A stretch of DNA of 64,000 nucleotides from Tachypleus tridentatus (GCF_004210375.1 NC_134834.1:141145009-141209008); one strand, 5' to 3'; positions 24,138-35,090 are shown, numbered from the stretch's first letter. The notes: generated from the sequence alone by a model not told the origin. Translations and numbers: made by a program.

Positions 24138-24414
24138 GCCCGGCATAGCCTGGTGGTCAAAGCACTCGACTCGAAATACGAGAGTCGCGGGCTCGAATCC
24201 CTGTCACACCAAACATATTCGCCCTTTCAACCGTGAGAGCGTTATAAAGTTACGGTCAATCCCACTACTCATTGGTAAAAGAGTAGCCCAAGAGTTGGCG
24301 GTGGGTGGTGATGACTAGCTGCCTTCCTTCTAGTCTTACACTGCTAAATTATGGACGGCTAGCACAGATAGTCCTCGAGTAGCTTTGCGCGAAATTCAAA
24401 ACAAACAAATACAA
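24138..24414 (+). repeat. tRNA-derived SINE family 1
   Basis: tRNA-like head gcccggcatagcctggtgg (A box) and cgggctcgaatccc (B box), then the body with caaacatattcgccctttc, cggtcaatcccactactc, agagttggcggtgggtgg and ctgccttccttctag, and a tail gcgaaattcaaaacaaac. Confidence 0.9.
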
Positions 24415-24436
24415 AAATCAGGTAGGTCATTCCCGG

Positions 24437-24716
24437 TGGGTTTGTTTGTTTTTTTGAATTTCGCACAAAGCTACTCGAGGGCTATCTGTGCTAGCTGTCC
24501 CTAATTTAGCAGTGTAAGACTAGAAGGAAGGCAGCTAGTCATCACCACCCACCGCCAACTCTTGGGCTACTCTTTTTACCAACGAATAGTGGGATTGACC
24601 GCATATTATAACGCCCCCACGGCTGAAAGGGCGAGCATGTTTGGCGCGACGGGGGTGCGAACCCGCGACCCTCAGATTACGAGTCGCACGCCTTAACACG
24701 CTTGGCCATGCCGGGC
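24437..24716 (-). repeat. tRNA-derived SINE family 1, inverted neighbour
   Basis: Full-length copy in opposite orientation only about 22 bp from the previous one, tail to tail. The tRNA-like head is the reverse complement of ttggccatgccgggc, with B-box complement gggtgcgaacccgcgacc. Confidence 0.9.
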
Positions 24717-25254
24717 AACCGGGGCTCAGTTTTCCTTGATAAACACAGTAGATAGTCAAATATCGTTTTGCTCTAAAACAGGGGTGTGCAACAGGCGGCC
24801 CGCGGGCCACAACCCGGCCCGCCAAGCCATTTAGTGTGGCCCTAGTTGTTGTAATCTAACCATGTGGCCTGATCTGTAATCCAACGCAAATGGAATATTT
24901 TTAAAAGCATCGATCCTACGGGATTCCCAGGCTTCGACTCGACAAACTTCTAAAATTATCTTTGCTAGAGAGGAGCAGGCCGAATTCGATTGGTCGGCCT
25001 CCTTAGGGCATGAATAGGTGACGTGCACTAGCACTATTGTCTACGACTCAACGTCATGTCCTGAACCTCGCCTTCGCCCGCTGGCGACAATTTTCCCTAA
25101 CCTCTGCTGTCCGTCATTCATTATTGGTGAAAATTTTATTACCTTTTACAGTTACTACAAGAGATTGAAGGTAAATTGATTATTATTTAGCATATTGTTG
25201 TGACTTTACTGAATTTATTAAAATTTTGCTTTCAGATGCATCTGATTCTATGTA

Positions 25255-25704
25255 CAGTGTGACCTCGTTATTTGCGGGGTTACGTTCTTTACCCTCCCGC
25301 GAATAGCGAAAACCGCGAATATTGGACGCAGTTTTAAAACGTATATGTATGCGATTATATACTATATGAAATGCTTCCCAAACACTAATGATACTTATAC
25401 TCATTGATGCAGTAATAATGTAGCAATATTGCATACTGTTATGTATTTCACTAAATTGTACCGTGCGTTACCGGGCTGTGCTTTGCCGTTTGCGTTGTTG
25501 GGGAAGCTGAGGCAGTCAGCCAATAGCAGTCCAATCTTGTTTAGTGAAGACGACAATTGATAAAACGGCTTGATTGAGTAAATACAACAGAAATCTCCTC
25601 GAAAAGCCCTTTCAGTCTCTGTGACCTACAAAACGCAGTTCGCGCATAACCCGCGAATATGCGGGGCCGCGAATGGCGAACCGCGAATAGGCGAGGTCAC
25701 ACTG
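25255..25704. mobile_element. Pogo/Tigger-type MITE nested in the hAT element
   Basis: Inverted ends CAGTGTGACCTCG... and ...CGAGGTCACACTG, with gcgaataggcgaggtcacac at the right end and cctcgttatttgcgg at the left, bracket 450 bp without a transposase. TA duplications sit at 25253-25254 and 25705-25706. The CAGTG...CCTCG start and the internal ccgcgaat repeats resemble pogo/Tigger-type non-autonomous elements. Confidence 0.8.
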
Positions 25705-25869
25705 TATTTTGCTATTCTCAATTAATTTAAGTACCGGAAGGCTATGATCGGGATGCCAATTTAGAAACATGTGTTTCTGTCCATAAGTTCCATGTAAATA
25801 AATTCTATGTTTTTTCTACTTTGCTATTTTCGTGAGAATAATTTTTGTTTTGATTTCAGGGCTAGTAAA

Positions 25870-27658
25870 ATGTCAGCAGTTAAGAAACGAAAAATTGATG
25901 ATGAGGGAAGGTTATTCAACAGTGAATGGTGCACAAAATATCTTGTTGTCCCACATAATCAAGGTGTTGTCTGCCTCGTCTGTCAAACTACAATTGCAGT
26001 CATGAAAGAGTACAATATTAAGCGACATTACGCAACTAAGCACTCCTCCCAGTTTGATGAAATTGTTGGTCAGGCACGAAAGGACAAAATTGAACATTTA
26101 AAACATCCATTGAAAAGCAACAAGGTGTTTTACCACTTTCAAGAAAAATTCAGAACTGGTGACAAAACTGAGTTTTAAGCTTTGTGAATGTATGACAGAA
26201 AAGGGAAAGCCTTTCAGTGATGGAGAATTTATTAAAATTGTTTAACAATATTCACAGAATATGCATGTCCAGAGAAAAAATATTTGGTGGAGCAAACTAG
26301 CCTTTCCCGCTTTACTGTCTCACGCAGGACAAAAGATCTTTCAGAGGACATCAAAGAAACTTTGAAAGAGAGATTGAATTCGTGTGAAGCTTTCAGTCTG
26401 GCTTTGGATGAAAGCACTGATATCAATGACACATCCCAACTTGTCATTTTCATCAGAGCTGTTACTGCAGGCTTTGATGTTTTCAAAGAGTTTTAGATAT
26501 GGCAAGCCTTTCCTCCACAACCACAGGACAGGATATTTGTGAACAAGTGCTTAAGGTTGTAGAAAAGTTTGAACTGAATCCTTATAAATTATGTGGTGTT
26601 ACAACAGATGGTGCTCCTTCCATGACAGGTAGGACAAATGGATTCACCAAGAAATTTCTAACTGCAATTGGAGCACAAGACGTAGTTGTAAGCCATTGCA
26701 TTATTCACCAAGAGAGCTTGTGCACCAAAGTTCTGGATTTTGCAGAAGTCATGAAAAATGTCGTCCAATGCGTAAATTATATTCGAACACGAGGATTAAA
26801 TCATCGACAATTTAAAACTTTTTTAGATGAGCTGGACAGTGAGTATTCAGATGTTTTGTACTTCTCTGCTGTACGTTGGCTTAGTAGAGCTGCTACTTTG
26901 AAGAGATTCTGGAATCTGCGAGAGGAGATTAAGTTCTTCATGGAGAGCAAACGTCAGAATGTGGACTTCTTGAGCAATGAGAACTGGCTGAATGACTTAG
27001 CATTCCTCACAGACATTACACAGCATCTGTCTGATTTAAACTTAAAACTACAAGGGAAAAGTCAACTTGTGAATAAGTTGTTTGAGCATATTTGTGCTTT
27101 TGAGAAGAAATTGGAACTTTTCCAGGTTCAGTTGAGAAGAGCCATATTGACCCATTTTACATGTCTTGCAACCAGGAAACTGGAATTTCCTAATCTGGAT
27201 TGCACCAAATATGGAACCAGTGTACAAAAGCTGCGTGATGAGTTTGCAAACAGATTTCCAGATTTCAGACAAACTGAAATTAGATTGAAATTGTTCGCTC
27301 AACCTTTGATTTGGCAGTGGAAGACAGTCCTGATGATTGCCAAATGGAACTCATTGAACTGCAGGCTGACATGGACACTAAAAGGAAATTCTCTGAAAAC
27401 AGTTTGCTAGACTTTTACAAACTCTGTGTACGTGAAAAGTTTCCCAATTTGTCCCGTCATACACAAAGAATTGCCTCCCTTTTTGGTAGCACCTACTGCT
27501 GTGAGCAATTTTTCTCCAAAATGAAGCTCATCAAAACCAAATGTAGAAGTCAGCTGACTGATGAACATTTGACCAGTCAGTTAAGAGTGGCAACCACTTC
27601 TGTCAAAGCTGATATTGACAAGCTCTGCAAGGACTCTAAATTTCAAGTCTCGCACTAA
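25870..27658 (+). pseudogene. hAT transposase with BED zinc finger (frameshifted)
   Basis: The start is placed at MSAVKKRKIDDEG (25870), after a possible intron end ttttgatttcag. Near residues 35-60, CLVCQTTIAV...IKRHYATKH forms a BED-type C2H2 finger. Further segments read EAFSLALDESTDINDTSQL (26394-26438, first catalytic Asp region), then GVTTDGAPSMTGR and VVSHCIIHQESLC (second Asp and CxxH region), and end in SLFGSTYCCEQFFSKMKLIK, the hAT dimerisation domain. The order and wording match the ZBED5/GTF2IRD2-related transposase group. Frames change several times (near 26176, 26230, 26494 and 27300), so no intact protein can be made from this copy. Confidence 0.9.
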
Positions 27659-27904
27659 AATGATCACTCATGCAAAAATATAAAATATTATTGCTTGCAT
27701 TTTGAGAATTTTTTTTTTAATTTATTGTGCATGTACACGAATAAGCTTGTTTTTTAAGTGGCCCCGCTTGATTGATGAAGTTGGTTATATGGCCCACCGA
27801 CGAAAAATGTTGCACACCCCTGCTCTAAAACAACCAACCAACCAAACAAACAGGTCCGCTTTAAAGTGTTGGAACCAATAGAAAATGTGTAAAGAATTCT
27901 GAAT

Positions 27905-28200
27905 TTGACAAAATAACTGAGTTTTAAGCTGTGAGAAATACCTAGATTGTAGACATGATGAAAAGTATAAAACAGCCTTTATTATAAAACAACGTAAAAA
28001 ATAGTGTATACACACAGGACGATTGTCTTAATAATACTGGATCGATAAATGAATCGACAGCTTTCCTCTCTAAAAATACTTCTCTGTTGAAATATTCACT
28101 CTGAGAAACCAATTACAACTGATTACAACCAATATTTTCTACTCAAACAAACAACCTCATTTTTGGTCAATACCATTATCAAATTCTTTGATTGATTGTT
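27905..28200. repeat. Dispersed repeat, copy 1 (pair with 37630-37835)
   Basis: Shares taactgagttttaarctgt, then tagacatgatgaaaagtat, acagcctttattata-like and tagtgtata segments with 37630-37835 in the same orientation. Family unknown. It directly precedes the Penelope-like remnant. Confidence 0.55.
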
Positions 28201-28269
28201 TGGGCAGAGTATCCATGATGAAACTTTATAGAATGGACGGCAATTGCCTGTTGTAGAAGCAGAACGCTA

Positions 28270-28560
28270 AAAGATCATAGAGAGTTTTAAACAGAATGAT
28301 TACACCTCCTTCTTTATCAAAAACTCCTTGAAGAAGACCTACCATACTTACAACATTTCAGTGAAAAACTCAAGCACATATCCAAAAAATTCAACATAGA
28401 AGTACGGTGGAAATCCTACAATACTTTAACACTCCTACGAAAAGTGGGGCCTAATAGGCCCCAGAGCAACTTGAAAGGTTATTAATATTAGGCTAATAAT
28501 TTTGTATTTAAATGAAATTGCCATTTAAATCCATTAATGAATGGATTAACGAGATTCCCA

Positions 28561-28595
<35 letters not shown>

Positions 28596-29165
28596 GGGGA
28601 ACGGGCTTGGAGAAATCAGAACTAGAAACGTCTTTTCGTAGGAGTGTTAAGGCCCATTCTGGTAAAAAAACAAAGAGCGACCTACCGAAGAGAATCTAAA
28701 AACGTCATCCGTAAAATTCCGAGTCCCTGCAACGATACACACGTTAGAGAAACGGAAAGAAAATTCGTGATAGTACAAGACCCATGAAAACACAAAATTC
28801 AGCCATTGCAGAACATGCCACGTCAACTGGACATAGAATAAACTGGGAGAAAACTAGAATCATTGGCAAAGACAAAATTTGAAAGACAAGAACGCAAACG
28901 AACTTGATAGGGGTTTAGTTTAGAGAGAGAGAAGTCTGAAGAATTCTTTCCCCAACAGGGGTGGTCAAGAACGTTGTGGTTCCTCTTCGTCCCCTCACAT
29001 GAAAGATTATTTAATCTTGCTTAGGAATTTACATGCATTTTACTTTGACTTGTTTAAGGTGATGAAGTGCAGTGAGGCATTATAAAAATAACGGGTGAGA
29101 AAAGGGGGCACAAGAGAAGTAAATCAGGCCAGAGCCTGCAGTCTGATAAGCCCGAAAAACAGCCC
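28270..29165 (+). pseudogene. Penelope-like element 3' part with GIY-YIG domain remnant and tail
   Basis: The plus strand reads LKHISKKFNIEVRWKSYNTL, and after skipping an inserted MITE, RPILVKKQRATYRRES. It then continues NVIRKIPSPCNDTHVRETER, where family members have NVVYKIPCxxCxxxYIGxTxR. Next come SAIAEHATSTGHRINWEKTR and IIGKDK. This is the RT thumb-to-endonuclease junction and the GIY-YIG-type endonuclease of Penelope-like retroelements, here with the catalytic Tyr/Gly positions degraded. The non-coding tail (about 28890-29165, containing gtttagtttagagagagag and acgttgtggttcctcttcg) is repeated in inverted orientation at 33660-34000. Confidence 0.7.
28430..28646. mobile_element. piggyBac-type MITE inserted in the Penelope-like remnant
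   Basis: Ends CACTCCTACGAAAAG and CTTTTCGTAGGAGTG form a 15-bp inverted repeat around 217 bp. TTAA flanks both sides (28426-28429 and 28647-28650). Removing the MITE and one TTAA restores the reading frame of the host sequence (codons YNTLRPILV), which confirms both boundaries. Confidence 0.92.
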
Positions 29166-29810
29166 GAATAAGTAGAAGACAAAAAAATCAAAAATTATTT
29201 TATATTAACACTATAAAACCTTCACTTAACAGAAGTTCCGGATTAGAGGTGAGTAACCTGTGGCTGTTATTGATTGAACCTACAGAAAATCTCTCTTCCA
29301 TTCAGAAACAGTGATAATCCAACGATTCACAACATGCTCTCCATAGTCCATCAGAACACTATAAAATATAGACAACACCTACACACACACTGACAGTTCA
29401 CGACTTTTACAGGTTTACAATGTGTCTAGTACTAGTGCGACTTTATGTTAATTATTTTAGTGAGATCCTTCTCGGGACTTCGTCGACTGTTTATACACTC
29501 ACCCACGCTTACGTTCAGTGGCATTTTAGGCTCATGTGCCTAAAACCTCTCTATTATTTCAGAACTCACCATGAAGCCTCGAAATATGATTACACAATCG
29601 ACAGGCAAATCTTTATCGATTTCAAATCAGTTCAGTCTACTTCAGGAAGCCGAGGAGTATTGCTTATTTAGTTAACCTGAATCAGACAACGTTCAGTTAT
29701 CTACAGATGACAGTGACAATACCCCAAGTAATTCTCCTAAAGATCGAACCACCAATGCCGAGATAATCGAACTTGCCGACCAACACAACAAGTGGAAGCC
29801 AGCCCAAGTC

Positions 29811-30843
29811 ATGACCCTTTCCAAGACAACAACAGACCCATCACTTTCCATAACTCAATCACTTCACCCCAAGATGCCACCAGCAGGTTTTGTCGAGGGT
29901 ATTCCATCCACTACCAGAATCCCTGAAATTGCCAAAGAACGCAATCTTTTTCCACGAGTGACGTTCAACCACCTCAAATGCCTCCCCAGAGGGGGTGTTG
30001 TTATCAAATGTGCCGATCCCCACGGCTACGCGTCTATTCTCAACCATTGGCCAGATAATGCATTCAAGGGTGCCGACATCTCAGTTCGTGTCACCGATGA
30101 CCAGCTCCCCGGAAAGGAAGTTGTAATCAGGAGTGTCCCCTTTGACATTACTCTGGATGAAGTCAAAGAAGAACTCGCAGCCAAAGACATTCACATTAAC
30201 AAAATAGACCGAATCAAGTCTCCCAGGACTGGCCTGCCTACGCCACTGGTAAAAATTAATATCCTCAATGTTAAAGATGCCGAAAAAAATAATGTCATCA
30301 GGCGTAATTCTTTTCTACTTACATATCCAGGTCAAATATTCTGGCCCAAAGATTGTTCAGTGTTACAAATGTCAACGTTTTGGGCACACTACAGTGGCCT
30401 GTAGATTCTCTAGTTGCTGTGTTAGATGTAGCGGTCCACTCAGTTCTTTCATGCCCCAACGAGAGACAAGCAACCCGTTGTGCTAATTGCAACGGGCCCC
30501 ACGCCGCTTCTTACCGTGGCTGCCCCAAATTTCAGGCAGTTCTACAAGCACAGCGAACTACAACTCAACCAGCTAATACAGCCAAGAGATTTATCCACTT
30601 CGCAGCACCAGTGGTTTCTGAGCCTACCAAGAAGCATCCCATCAGAGAAGACCCACTTCCATCAATCTTATCTGACCCCACAACCCAGAAATCATATGCA
30701 ACTGTAGCAAACACCCTAGAAATATTGCAGGACCACCCCTCACGATTGTATAATGATATCATCTCCTCACTTGTGTTAATTCTCACTGACGTCCTAACTG
30801 AACTCTGTGACAAGGACATTGAACAGACCGCATTGCTAATTTA
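29811..30843 (+). pseudogene. LINE ORF1 with CCHC knuckles (frameshifted)
   Basis: The first frame (29811-30404) contains FPRVTFNHLKCLPRGGVVIK and LPGKEVVIRSVPFDITLDEV, then KIDRIKSPRTGLPTPLVKI, an RRM-like/PRE-type region common in Jockey-clade ORF1. A frame shift near 30310 leads to VQCYKCQRFGHTTVACRF, the first CCHC knuckle, then CCVRCSGPLSS. A second shift leads to CANCNGPHAASYRGCPKF, the third knuckle, and a P/T-rich C-terminus ending at 30843. The protein would bind LINE RNA. At least two shifts make it non-functional. Confidence 0.8.
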
Positions 30844-30989
30844 GCGTTCGAAAGTGTCAAAGATCACCTTTACACCGAGTCATTGTGAATCCTGTACGGG
30901 CAGAAAGAAAGTTGGAACAGAAAAAGATGAAACTGAATCAAGAAGATAAATCCATTCTGGACGACCTGTAGTGTTTTTTTTTAAATTTT

Positions 30990-32465
30990 AGTAGCCATAA
31001 CACATATTAACGTTCGTGAAGGTTTATACCATAAAAAATATGAAATATTCCAATTACTTACAACAACAAACACCGATATACTACTCTTAAACGAAACATT
31101 ACTGAAGGAAAAACCCTCGTTTAATATCCCAGGTTATAATATGAAACATATACCTCTCAGTCAAGACCGTCGTGGTATTGCATTACTATACCTTAATTCT
31201 CTGGTAATCTCCTTCCCTAAACTCACATACACTACTGATAACGAACTTATTATTTACCAAATACACACCATATCTACCCCTATTACATTAATCGCTATTT
31301 ATGTCTCCCCCCGAACTAAACCCGATATAAACATTTTACAATATATCTACAATACATTTCCTCGCACGATTATCACAGGTGACCTTAACACCGATTTTAA
31401 CTGCCGAATCACGAATCGTAATGGAAACATACTGCGCAACAGAGAACAATAATCTTGTTACTATAAACAATAATCAAGCCACCTTGACCTAATAATAGCC
31501 CCTATGGGACAATCTCAGCATCTACGTAACTTTCAGGTTCTTAATGACGTCGGAAGCGATCACTATCCTATTTGCATCGAAATACCAAATCTCTTACCAA
31601 AATCAAACATACGACCGCTAATGCCTGATTATTCTCACGCAAATTGGTCTCGCTTTAGTAAACATATTGAAAACCAATTACCTCTAATAAAGACTGTAGC
31701 TTCCTGCGAACATGATATAGATAATTACGCATCCCAAATAACCAATACCATCAATCAAGCTATCCAGAAAGCAAAACCTAATACAAAACGCTGTACTAAT
31801 CCCAGTACTTGGAAAATATACCCCGAATTACATCAAGAAATTATTCATAGACGTCGACTACGGCGACAGTTCATTAGCACTCGTAATCCAAACGTTAAAA
31901 CTCGGATCAACAACACTAACAACAATATCAGAACATTGATTAAAACTCTCCAAGCTCACAACAGGAACAAATTTTGTAATACCATTGAAAAATCCAATCC
32001 AAATTCAGCTCTTTTCTGGAGAAAGGTTAAATCCATAACTAATACACAACCAATCAATACCTTCCCAGAAATCAAGTACAACAGTATCATAGTGGCCCTA
32101 ACATAGGTTGCTCCCCCAAAGTCATTCTCACCATATACAAAGTATTCATTAGACCACTGTTTGAATAGGGTAATACAGTTATGTGCAACATGTCTGAAAA
32201 ACAATATACAATATTACAGAATCTCCAGAATCGCACTATCAAGATTGCTTTCCGCCTTCCCAATTACACTCTCATATCATACCTCAACTCCTTAACTGAG
32301 CTCTTACCAATCAAAGATAGGTTCATCAAACTAACTGATCGCTACTACACGAAACCTAAAGACAGAAATCTCCAAACACACCAGGTATTCAAACTAGCAG
32401 ACACACCTCAAGCCTGGGCTAAGTACACATCACCACTAAACTGGATTACCAACCACACTGATTAG
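30990..32465 (+). pseudogene. LINE ORF2: endonuclease plus C-terminal tail, RT deleted
   Basis: The endonuclease begins near 30990 (HINVREGLYHKKYEIF) and shows NTDILLLNETLL (catalytic Glu block), RRGIALLYLNSL, then TLIAIYVSPR and ITGDLNTDFN. A frame break follows at 31452, then VGSDHYPICIEI (SDH block) in 31504-32106. The open frame then runs through the linker (IIHRRRLRRQF, LFWRKVKSI). At about 32100 it jumps directly to PKVILTIYKVFIRPLFE and LQNRTIKIAFRLPNYT, the extreme C-terminal region of Jockey-type ORF2. The YxDD-containing RT core is missing. Confidence 0.75.
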
Positions 32466-32499
32466 TATTATTTCATTTATATATCGTTAATGTCTTACA

Positions 32500-32650
32500 T
32501 TTCAGGTTGGGCACTGGGTGGGTAGATTTTTCGGCGCCCACCCAGTGAATGTGGTTTTCTCCGGGCACTCCGGTTTCCGCCACATTTAAATTCTTGTCAT
32601 TGGATTTATAGATCCCTGGTACCCCGGCTCTGAAAGGACCTCTGTCTCCC
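32500..32650 (+). repeat. 3' UTR module shared with 33530-33680
   Basis: gggcactgggtgggtag...gcccacccagtgaatgtggt and ttctccgggcactccggttt, then gtcattggatttatagatcc, recur in variant form at 33536-33650 (gtgggttttctcggggcact, ggcattggatctttagatcc). Same orientation in both. Confidence 0.65.
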
Positions 32651-33060
32651 TCTTTCTCTTTATCCAGTTTTTTATCTATCACTCCCCCTTTATCTATTTC
32701 TGTCACTCTCTTCCAAACTTCCATCTCTTTTCCCTACCCCCACCTTTTTTCTTCTTTTCATTTTTATTTATGTCACCAGTTCCTTTGAAAACGCGTGATG
32801 TACTACAGCCTGGATCTCCCTGCTCTATAGTGAATTTTCCAGTTTATGAAGTCCTTGTAATCAAATGTAATTCGTCCTCATCGAAATAGCCCAGCTGTCC
32901 TGTTCCTCAGCTTTCCTATTTTCTCGGTTTTCTTCAACAAAAAACAATTCAAGTTTTTTTCTTTTTCGTTTTCTACCTTACCCTTCAAGACACGTTTAGC
33001 CCTTGAATGCGTGTGGGGCTGAAGAGAAACAAACGTTTATGAGCGCCCCTGGCTTGCCCT

Positions 33061-33204
33061 TTGAGGTTTTCCCCTCGAAGGTCATTAAAACCTAAACTAC
33101 TACCACGTTTAATAATAATAACACACACGCTGACTCACCTGCCAACTATGTACACAAAATCAGTAACCTACCCACACTTAAAAACAGGATCACAGAAATA
33201 TCAT
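33061..33204 (+). pseudogene. Fragment of a LINE ORF2 C-terminus, split by a SINE
   Basis: The plus strand reads HKISNLPTLKNRITEISYKY before the SINE and continues LKAEHRNEL after it (33510-33535), like the last residues of a Jockey-type ORF2. It seems to be a second copy of the family, whose 3' UTR module then follows at 33536. Confidence 0.35.
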
Positions 33205-33217
33205 ACAAATATTACTT

Positions 33218-33496
33218 GGCCCGGCATGGCCAAGCGTGTTAAGGCGTGCGACTCGTAATCTGAGGGTCGCGGGTTCGCATCCCCGTCAGGCCAAATATGC
33301 TCGCCCTTCCAGCCGTGGGGGCGTTATAATATTACGGTCAATCCCACTATTCGTTGGTAAAAGAGTAGCTCAAGAGTTGGCGGTGGGTGGTGATGACTAG
33401 CTGCCTTCCCTCTAGCCTTACACTGCTAAATTAGGGACGGCTAGCACAGATAGCCCTCGAGTAGCTTTGTGCGAAATTAAAAAAAACAACAAACAA
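33218..33496 (+). repeat. tRNA-derived SINE family 1 with target duplication
   Basis: Full-length: head ggcccggcatggccaagcg, B box gggttcgcatcccc, and the family body and tail aaacaacaaacaaac. A 13-bp direct duplication acaaatattactt flanks it at 33205-33217 and 33497-33509. Confidence 0.92.
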
Positions 33497-33529
33497 ACAA
33501 ATATTACTTAAAAGCAGAACATAGAAACG

Positions 33530-34110
33530 AACTAACTGCCGGGCACAGGACATGTAAAACTTTCGGTGCCTATCCTGTGAAAGTGGGTTTTCTCGGGGCA
33601 CTCCCGTTTCCCCTCACATCCAAATCTCAGGCATTGGATCTTTAGATCCCATCCAAGGCAATATTCTTGCCGGCCCGGAATCGGGCCATTTTAAGTTGAT
33701 ATCTCATCAGCTTTTCGGACTGCAGGCTCCGGAATGGCTTATTTCCCTTGTGCCGCCTTTGTATCTCTCCCCTTTTCTCGCCCGTCATTTTTATAATGTC
33801 TCACCTCACTTCATCACCATAAGCAAGCCAAATCAATTTACAAGAAAATTTCCACGTAAGAATAAATAAACTTTCATGATCGGGGACGAAGAGGAACCAC
33901 AACGTTCCTGACCACCCCTGTTGGGAGAGAATTCTTCAGACTTTTCTCTCTCTAAACTAAACCCCTTCCAAGTTCAAAGCGTTCACACATTGACTTGAAG
34001 ATGAAAGGCGGAAGACTTTCAAAACGTCGTCCTCTACACTTGTGTCTCCACAACAGACAGTTGCCGTTCATTCTGAAAAATTTCATCATTATCAAATTAC
34101 CGGTCGTTCT
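33530..34110 (-). repeat. Inverted copy of the Penelope-type tail with a 3' UTR module
   Basis: The reverse complement of about 33690-33970 matches 28890-29165: gtttagtttagagagagaa, gaagaattctctcccaaca, acgttgtggttcctcttcg and gagcctgcagtccgaaaagc. Just beyond, 34000-34100 matches 28210-28260 in inverse (gaacggcaactgtctgttgt versus ggacggcaattgcctgttgt). The Penelope coding part is absent here. The two tails bracket the deleted LINE. Confidence 0.7.
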
Positions 34111-34204
34111 CCTACCACGAAAAAAGTCTGTAACTTCTAGGCATCATTCATATAGGCAGTGAAGCAAATTGCTGCTAACAACCTGTTTTTACACAATACT
34201 TGAT

Positions 34205-34345
34205 TTTGTTTATCTATTTGAAGTCAAGCGCAAAGCTACATATAGGAGTATCTGTGCTCTGCCAACCACTGGTATTGAAACCCGGTTTCTAGCTTTTTAA
34301 GTCGGAAGACGTATGCTATGCCGCTGACCGACACTATGATGTCTC
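34205..34345 (-). repeat. tRNA-derived SINE family 2
   Basis: gaagtcaagcgcaaagctac, tatctgtgctctgccaacca, reverse-complement B box attgaaacccggtttctag, and tatgctatgccgctgacc. Confidence 0.7.
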
Positions 34346-34394
34346 CGCGGGTAAAATAGATTCTATCCGATAAGAAAAAAAGACAAAAACTTGA

Positions 34395-34563
34395 TTCTTT
34401 TGAATTTCGCGCAAAGCTACTCCAGGGCTATCTACGCTAGTCGTCCCTAATTTAGCAGTATAAGACTAGAGAGAAGGCAGCTAGCCATCACCACCTACCG
34501 CCTACTCTTGGGCTACTCTTTTACCAACGAGTAGTGGGATTGACCGTCACATTATAATGCCCC
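34395..34563 (-). repeat. tRNA-derived SINE family 1, 5'-truncated
   Basis: The body matches the family (ttgaatttcgcgcaaagcta, agaaggcagctagccatca, accaacgagtagtgggattg, cattataatgcccccacc) but the tRNA-like head is missing. Confidence 0.85.
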
Positions 34564-35090
34564 CACCAACAGCAACAACAACTGAGTTGATTTTGAGGTA
34601 TTCAGTTCAGTGTTAGTAGTGAGTTAGACAATAAGAGTTATAAAACGGATATGTAGAAAGAGATAGAAAATTAGAAAAATAAGATTATAGAACAAATTTT
34701 AACAGTACTCTGCAAAATTTTTACGAAAAGAGAATGTTTTATATGGGACTGAATAATCCATGCCATTACAGAACGTAAATTTTAATATTATGGTAATGCT
34801 TCAGTGATCCCTATTCAGAATTGGATAAGCTGAGTAAGAATACTTATCATTCTTTAGAATTTCCATATACTTGTATCAAGGGCATGTGATATTAATTTTG
34901 CTTGAATGAACATACTGATCAAATTTAGGATCTGAAATAACTGTCATGGCACCCATGCAGTGTCTTAATTATATAGAAAGAAGCTAGCAAGGGACTAACG
35001 TGTGGTACCGGTATATGCTAAAAGAAAACACTCCGCAAATAAACCTTGATAAAAAACAGTGTTTAACTTTGTATATTATGTTTTGTTATC
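34564..35090. other. 5' flank of the Tc1-type remnant
   Basis: Probably includes the left non-coding part of the Tc1-type element below, but no matching inverted repeat was found. Confidence 0.3.

Larger units (their letters stand above)
24779..27822 (+). mobile_element. Complete hAT transposon with 8-bp target duplication
   Basis: Terminal inverted repeats CAGGGGTGTGCAAC (24779-24792) and GTTGCACACCCCTG (27809-27822) are perfect over 14 bp. They are flanked by identical 8-bp duplications ctctaaaa at 24771-24778 and 27823-27830, the hallmark of hAT insertion. The 3,044-bp element contains a broken transposase at 25870-27658 and a nested MITE at 25255-25704. The subterminal sequence is GC-rich (gcggcccgcgggccac), as in Charlie-type hATs. 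Confidence 0.95.
29166..33060 (+). mobile_element. Second LINE, internally deleted (Jockey-like layout)
   Basis: Order on the plus strand: leader (about 29200-29800), ORF1 with zinc knuckles (29811-30843), endonuclease (about 30990-31600), RT linker (to 32106), then only the C-terminal end of ORF2 (32107-32465), and a GC-rich 3' UTR. The RT palm is absent, so about 1.5 kb has been deleted relative to a full ORF2. It differs in sequence from the LINE at 1.9-7.2 kb. Outer limits are uncertain. Confidence 0.75.

Noticed and set aside
24138..24210. tRNA gene at the SINE head
   Set aside because: The A and B boxes and cloverleaf-like order are those of a SINE head. It continues into the SINE body, and the same head recurs many times with mutations.
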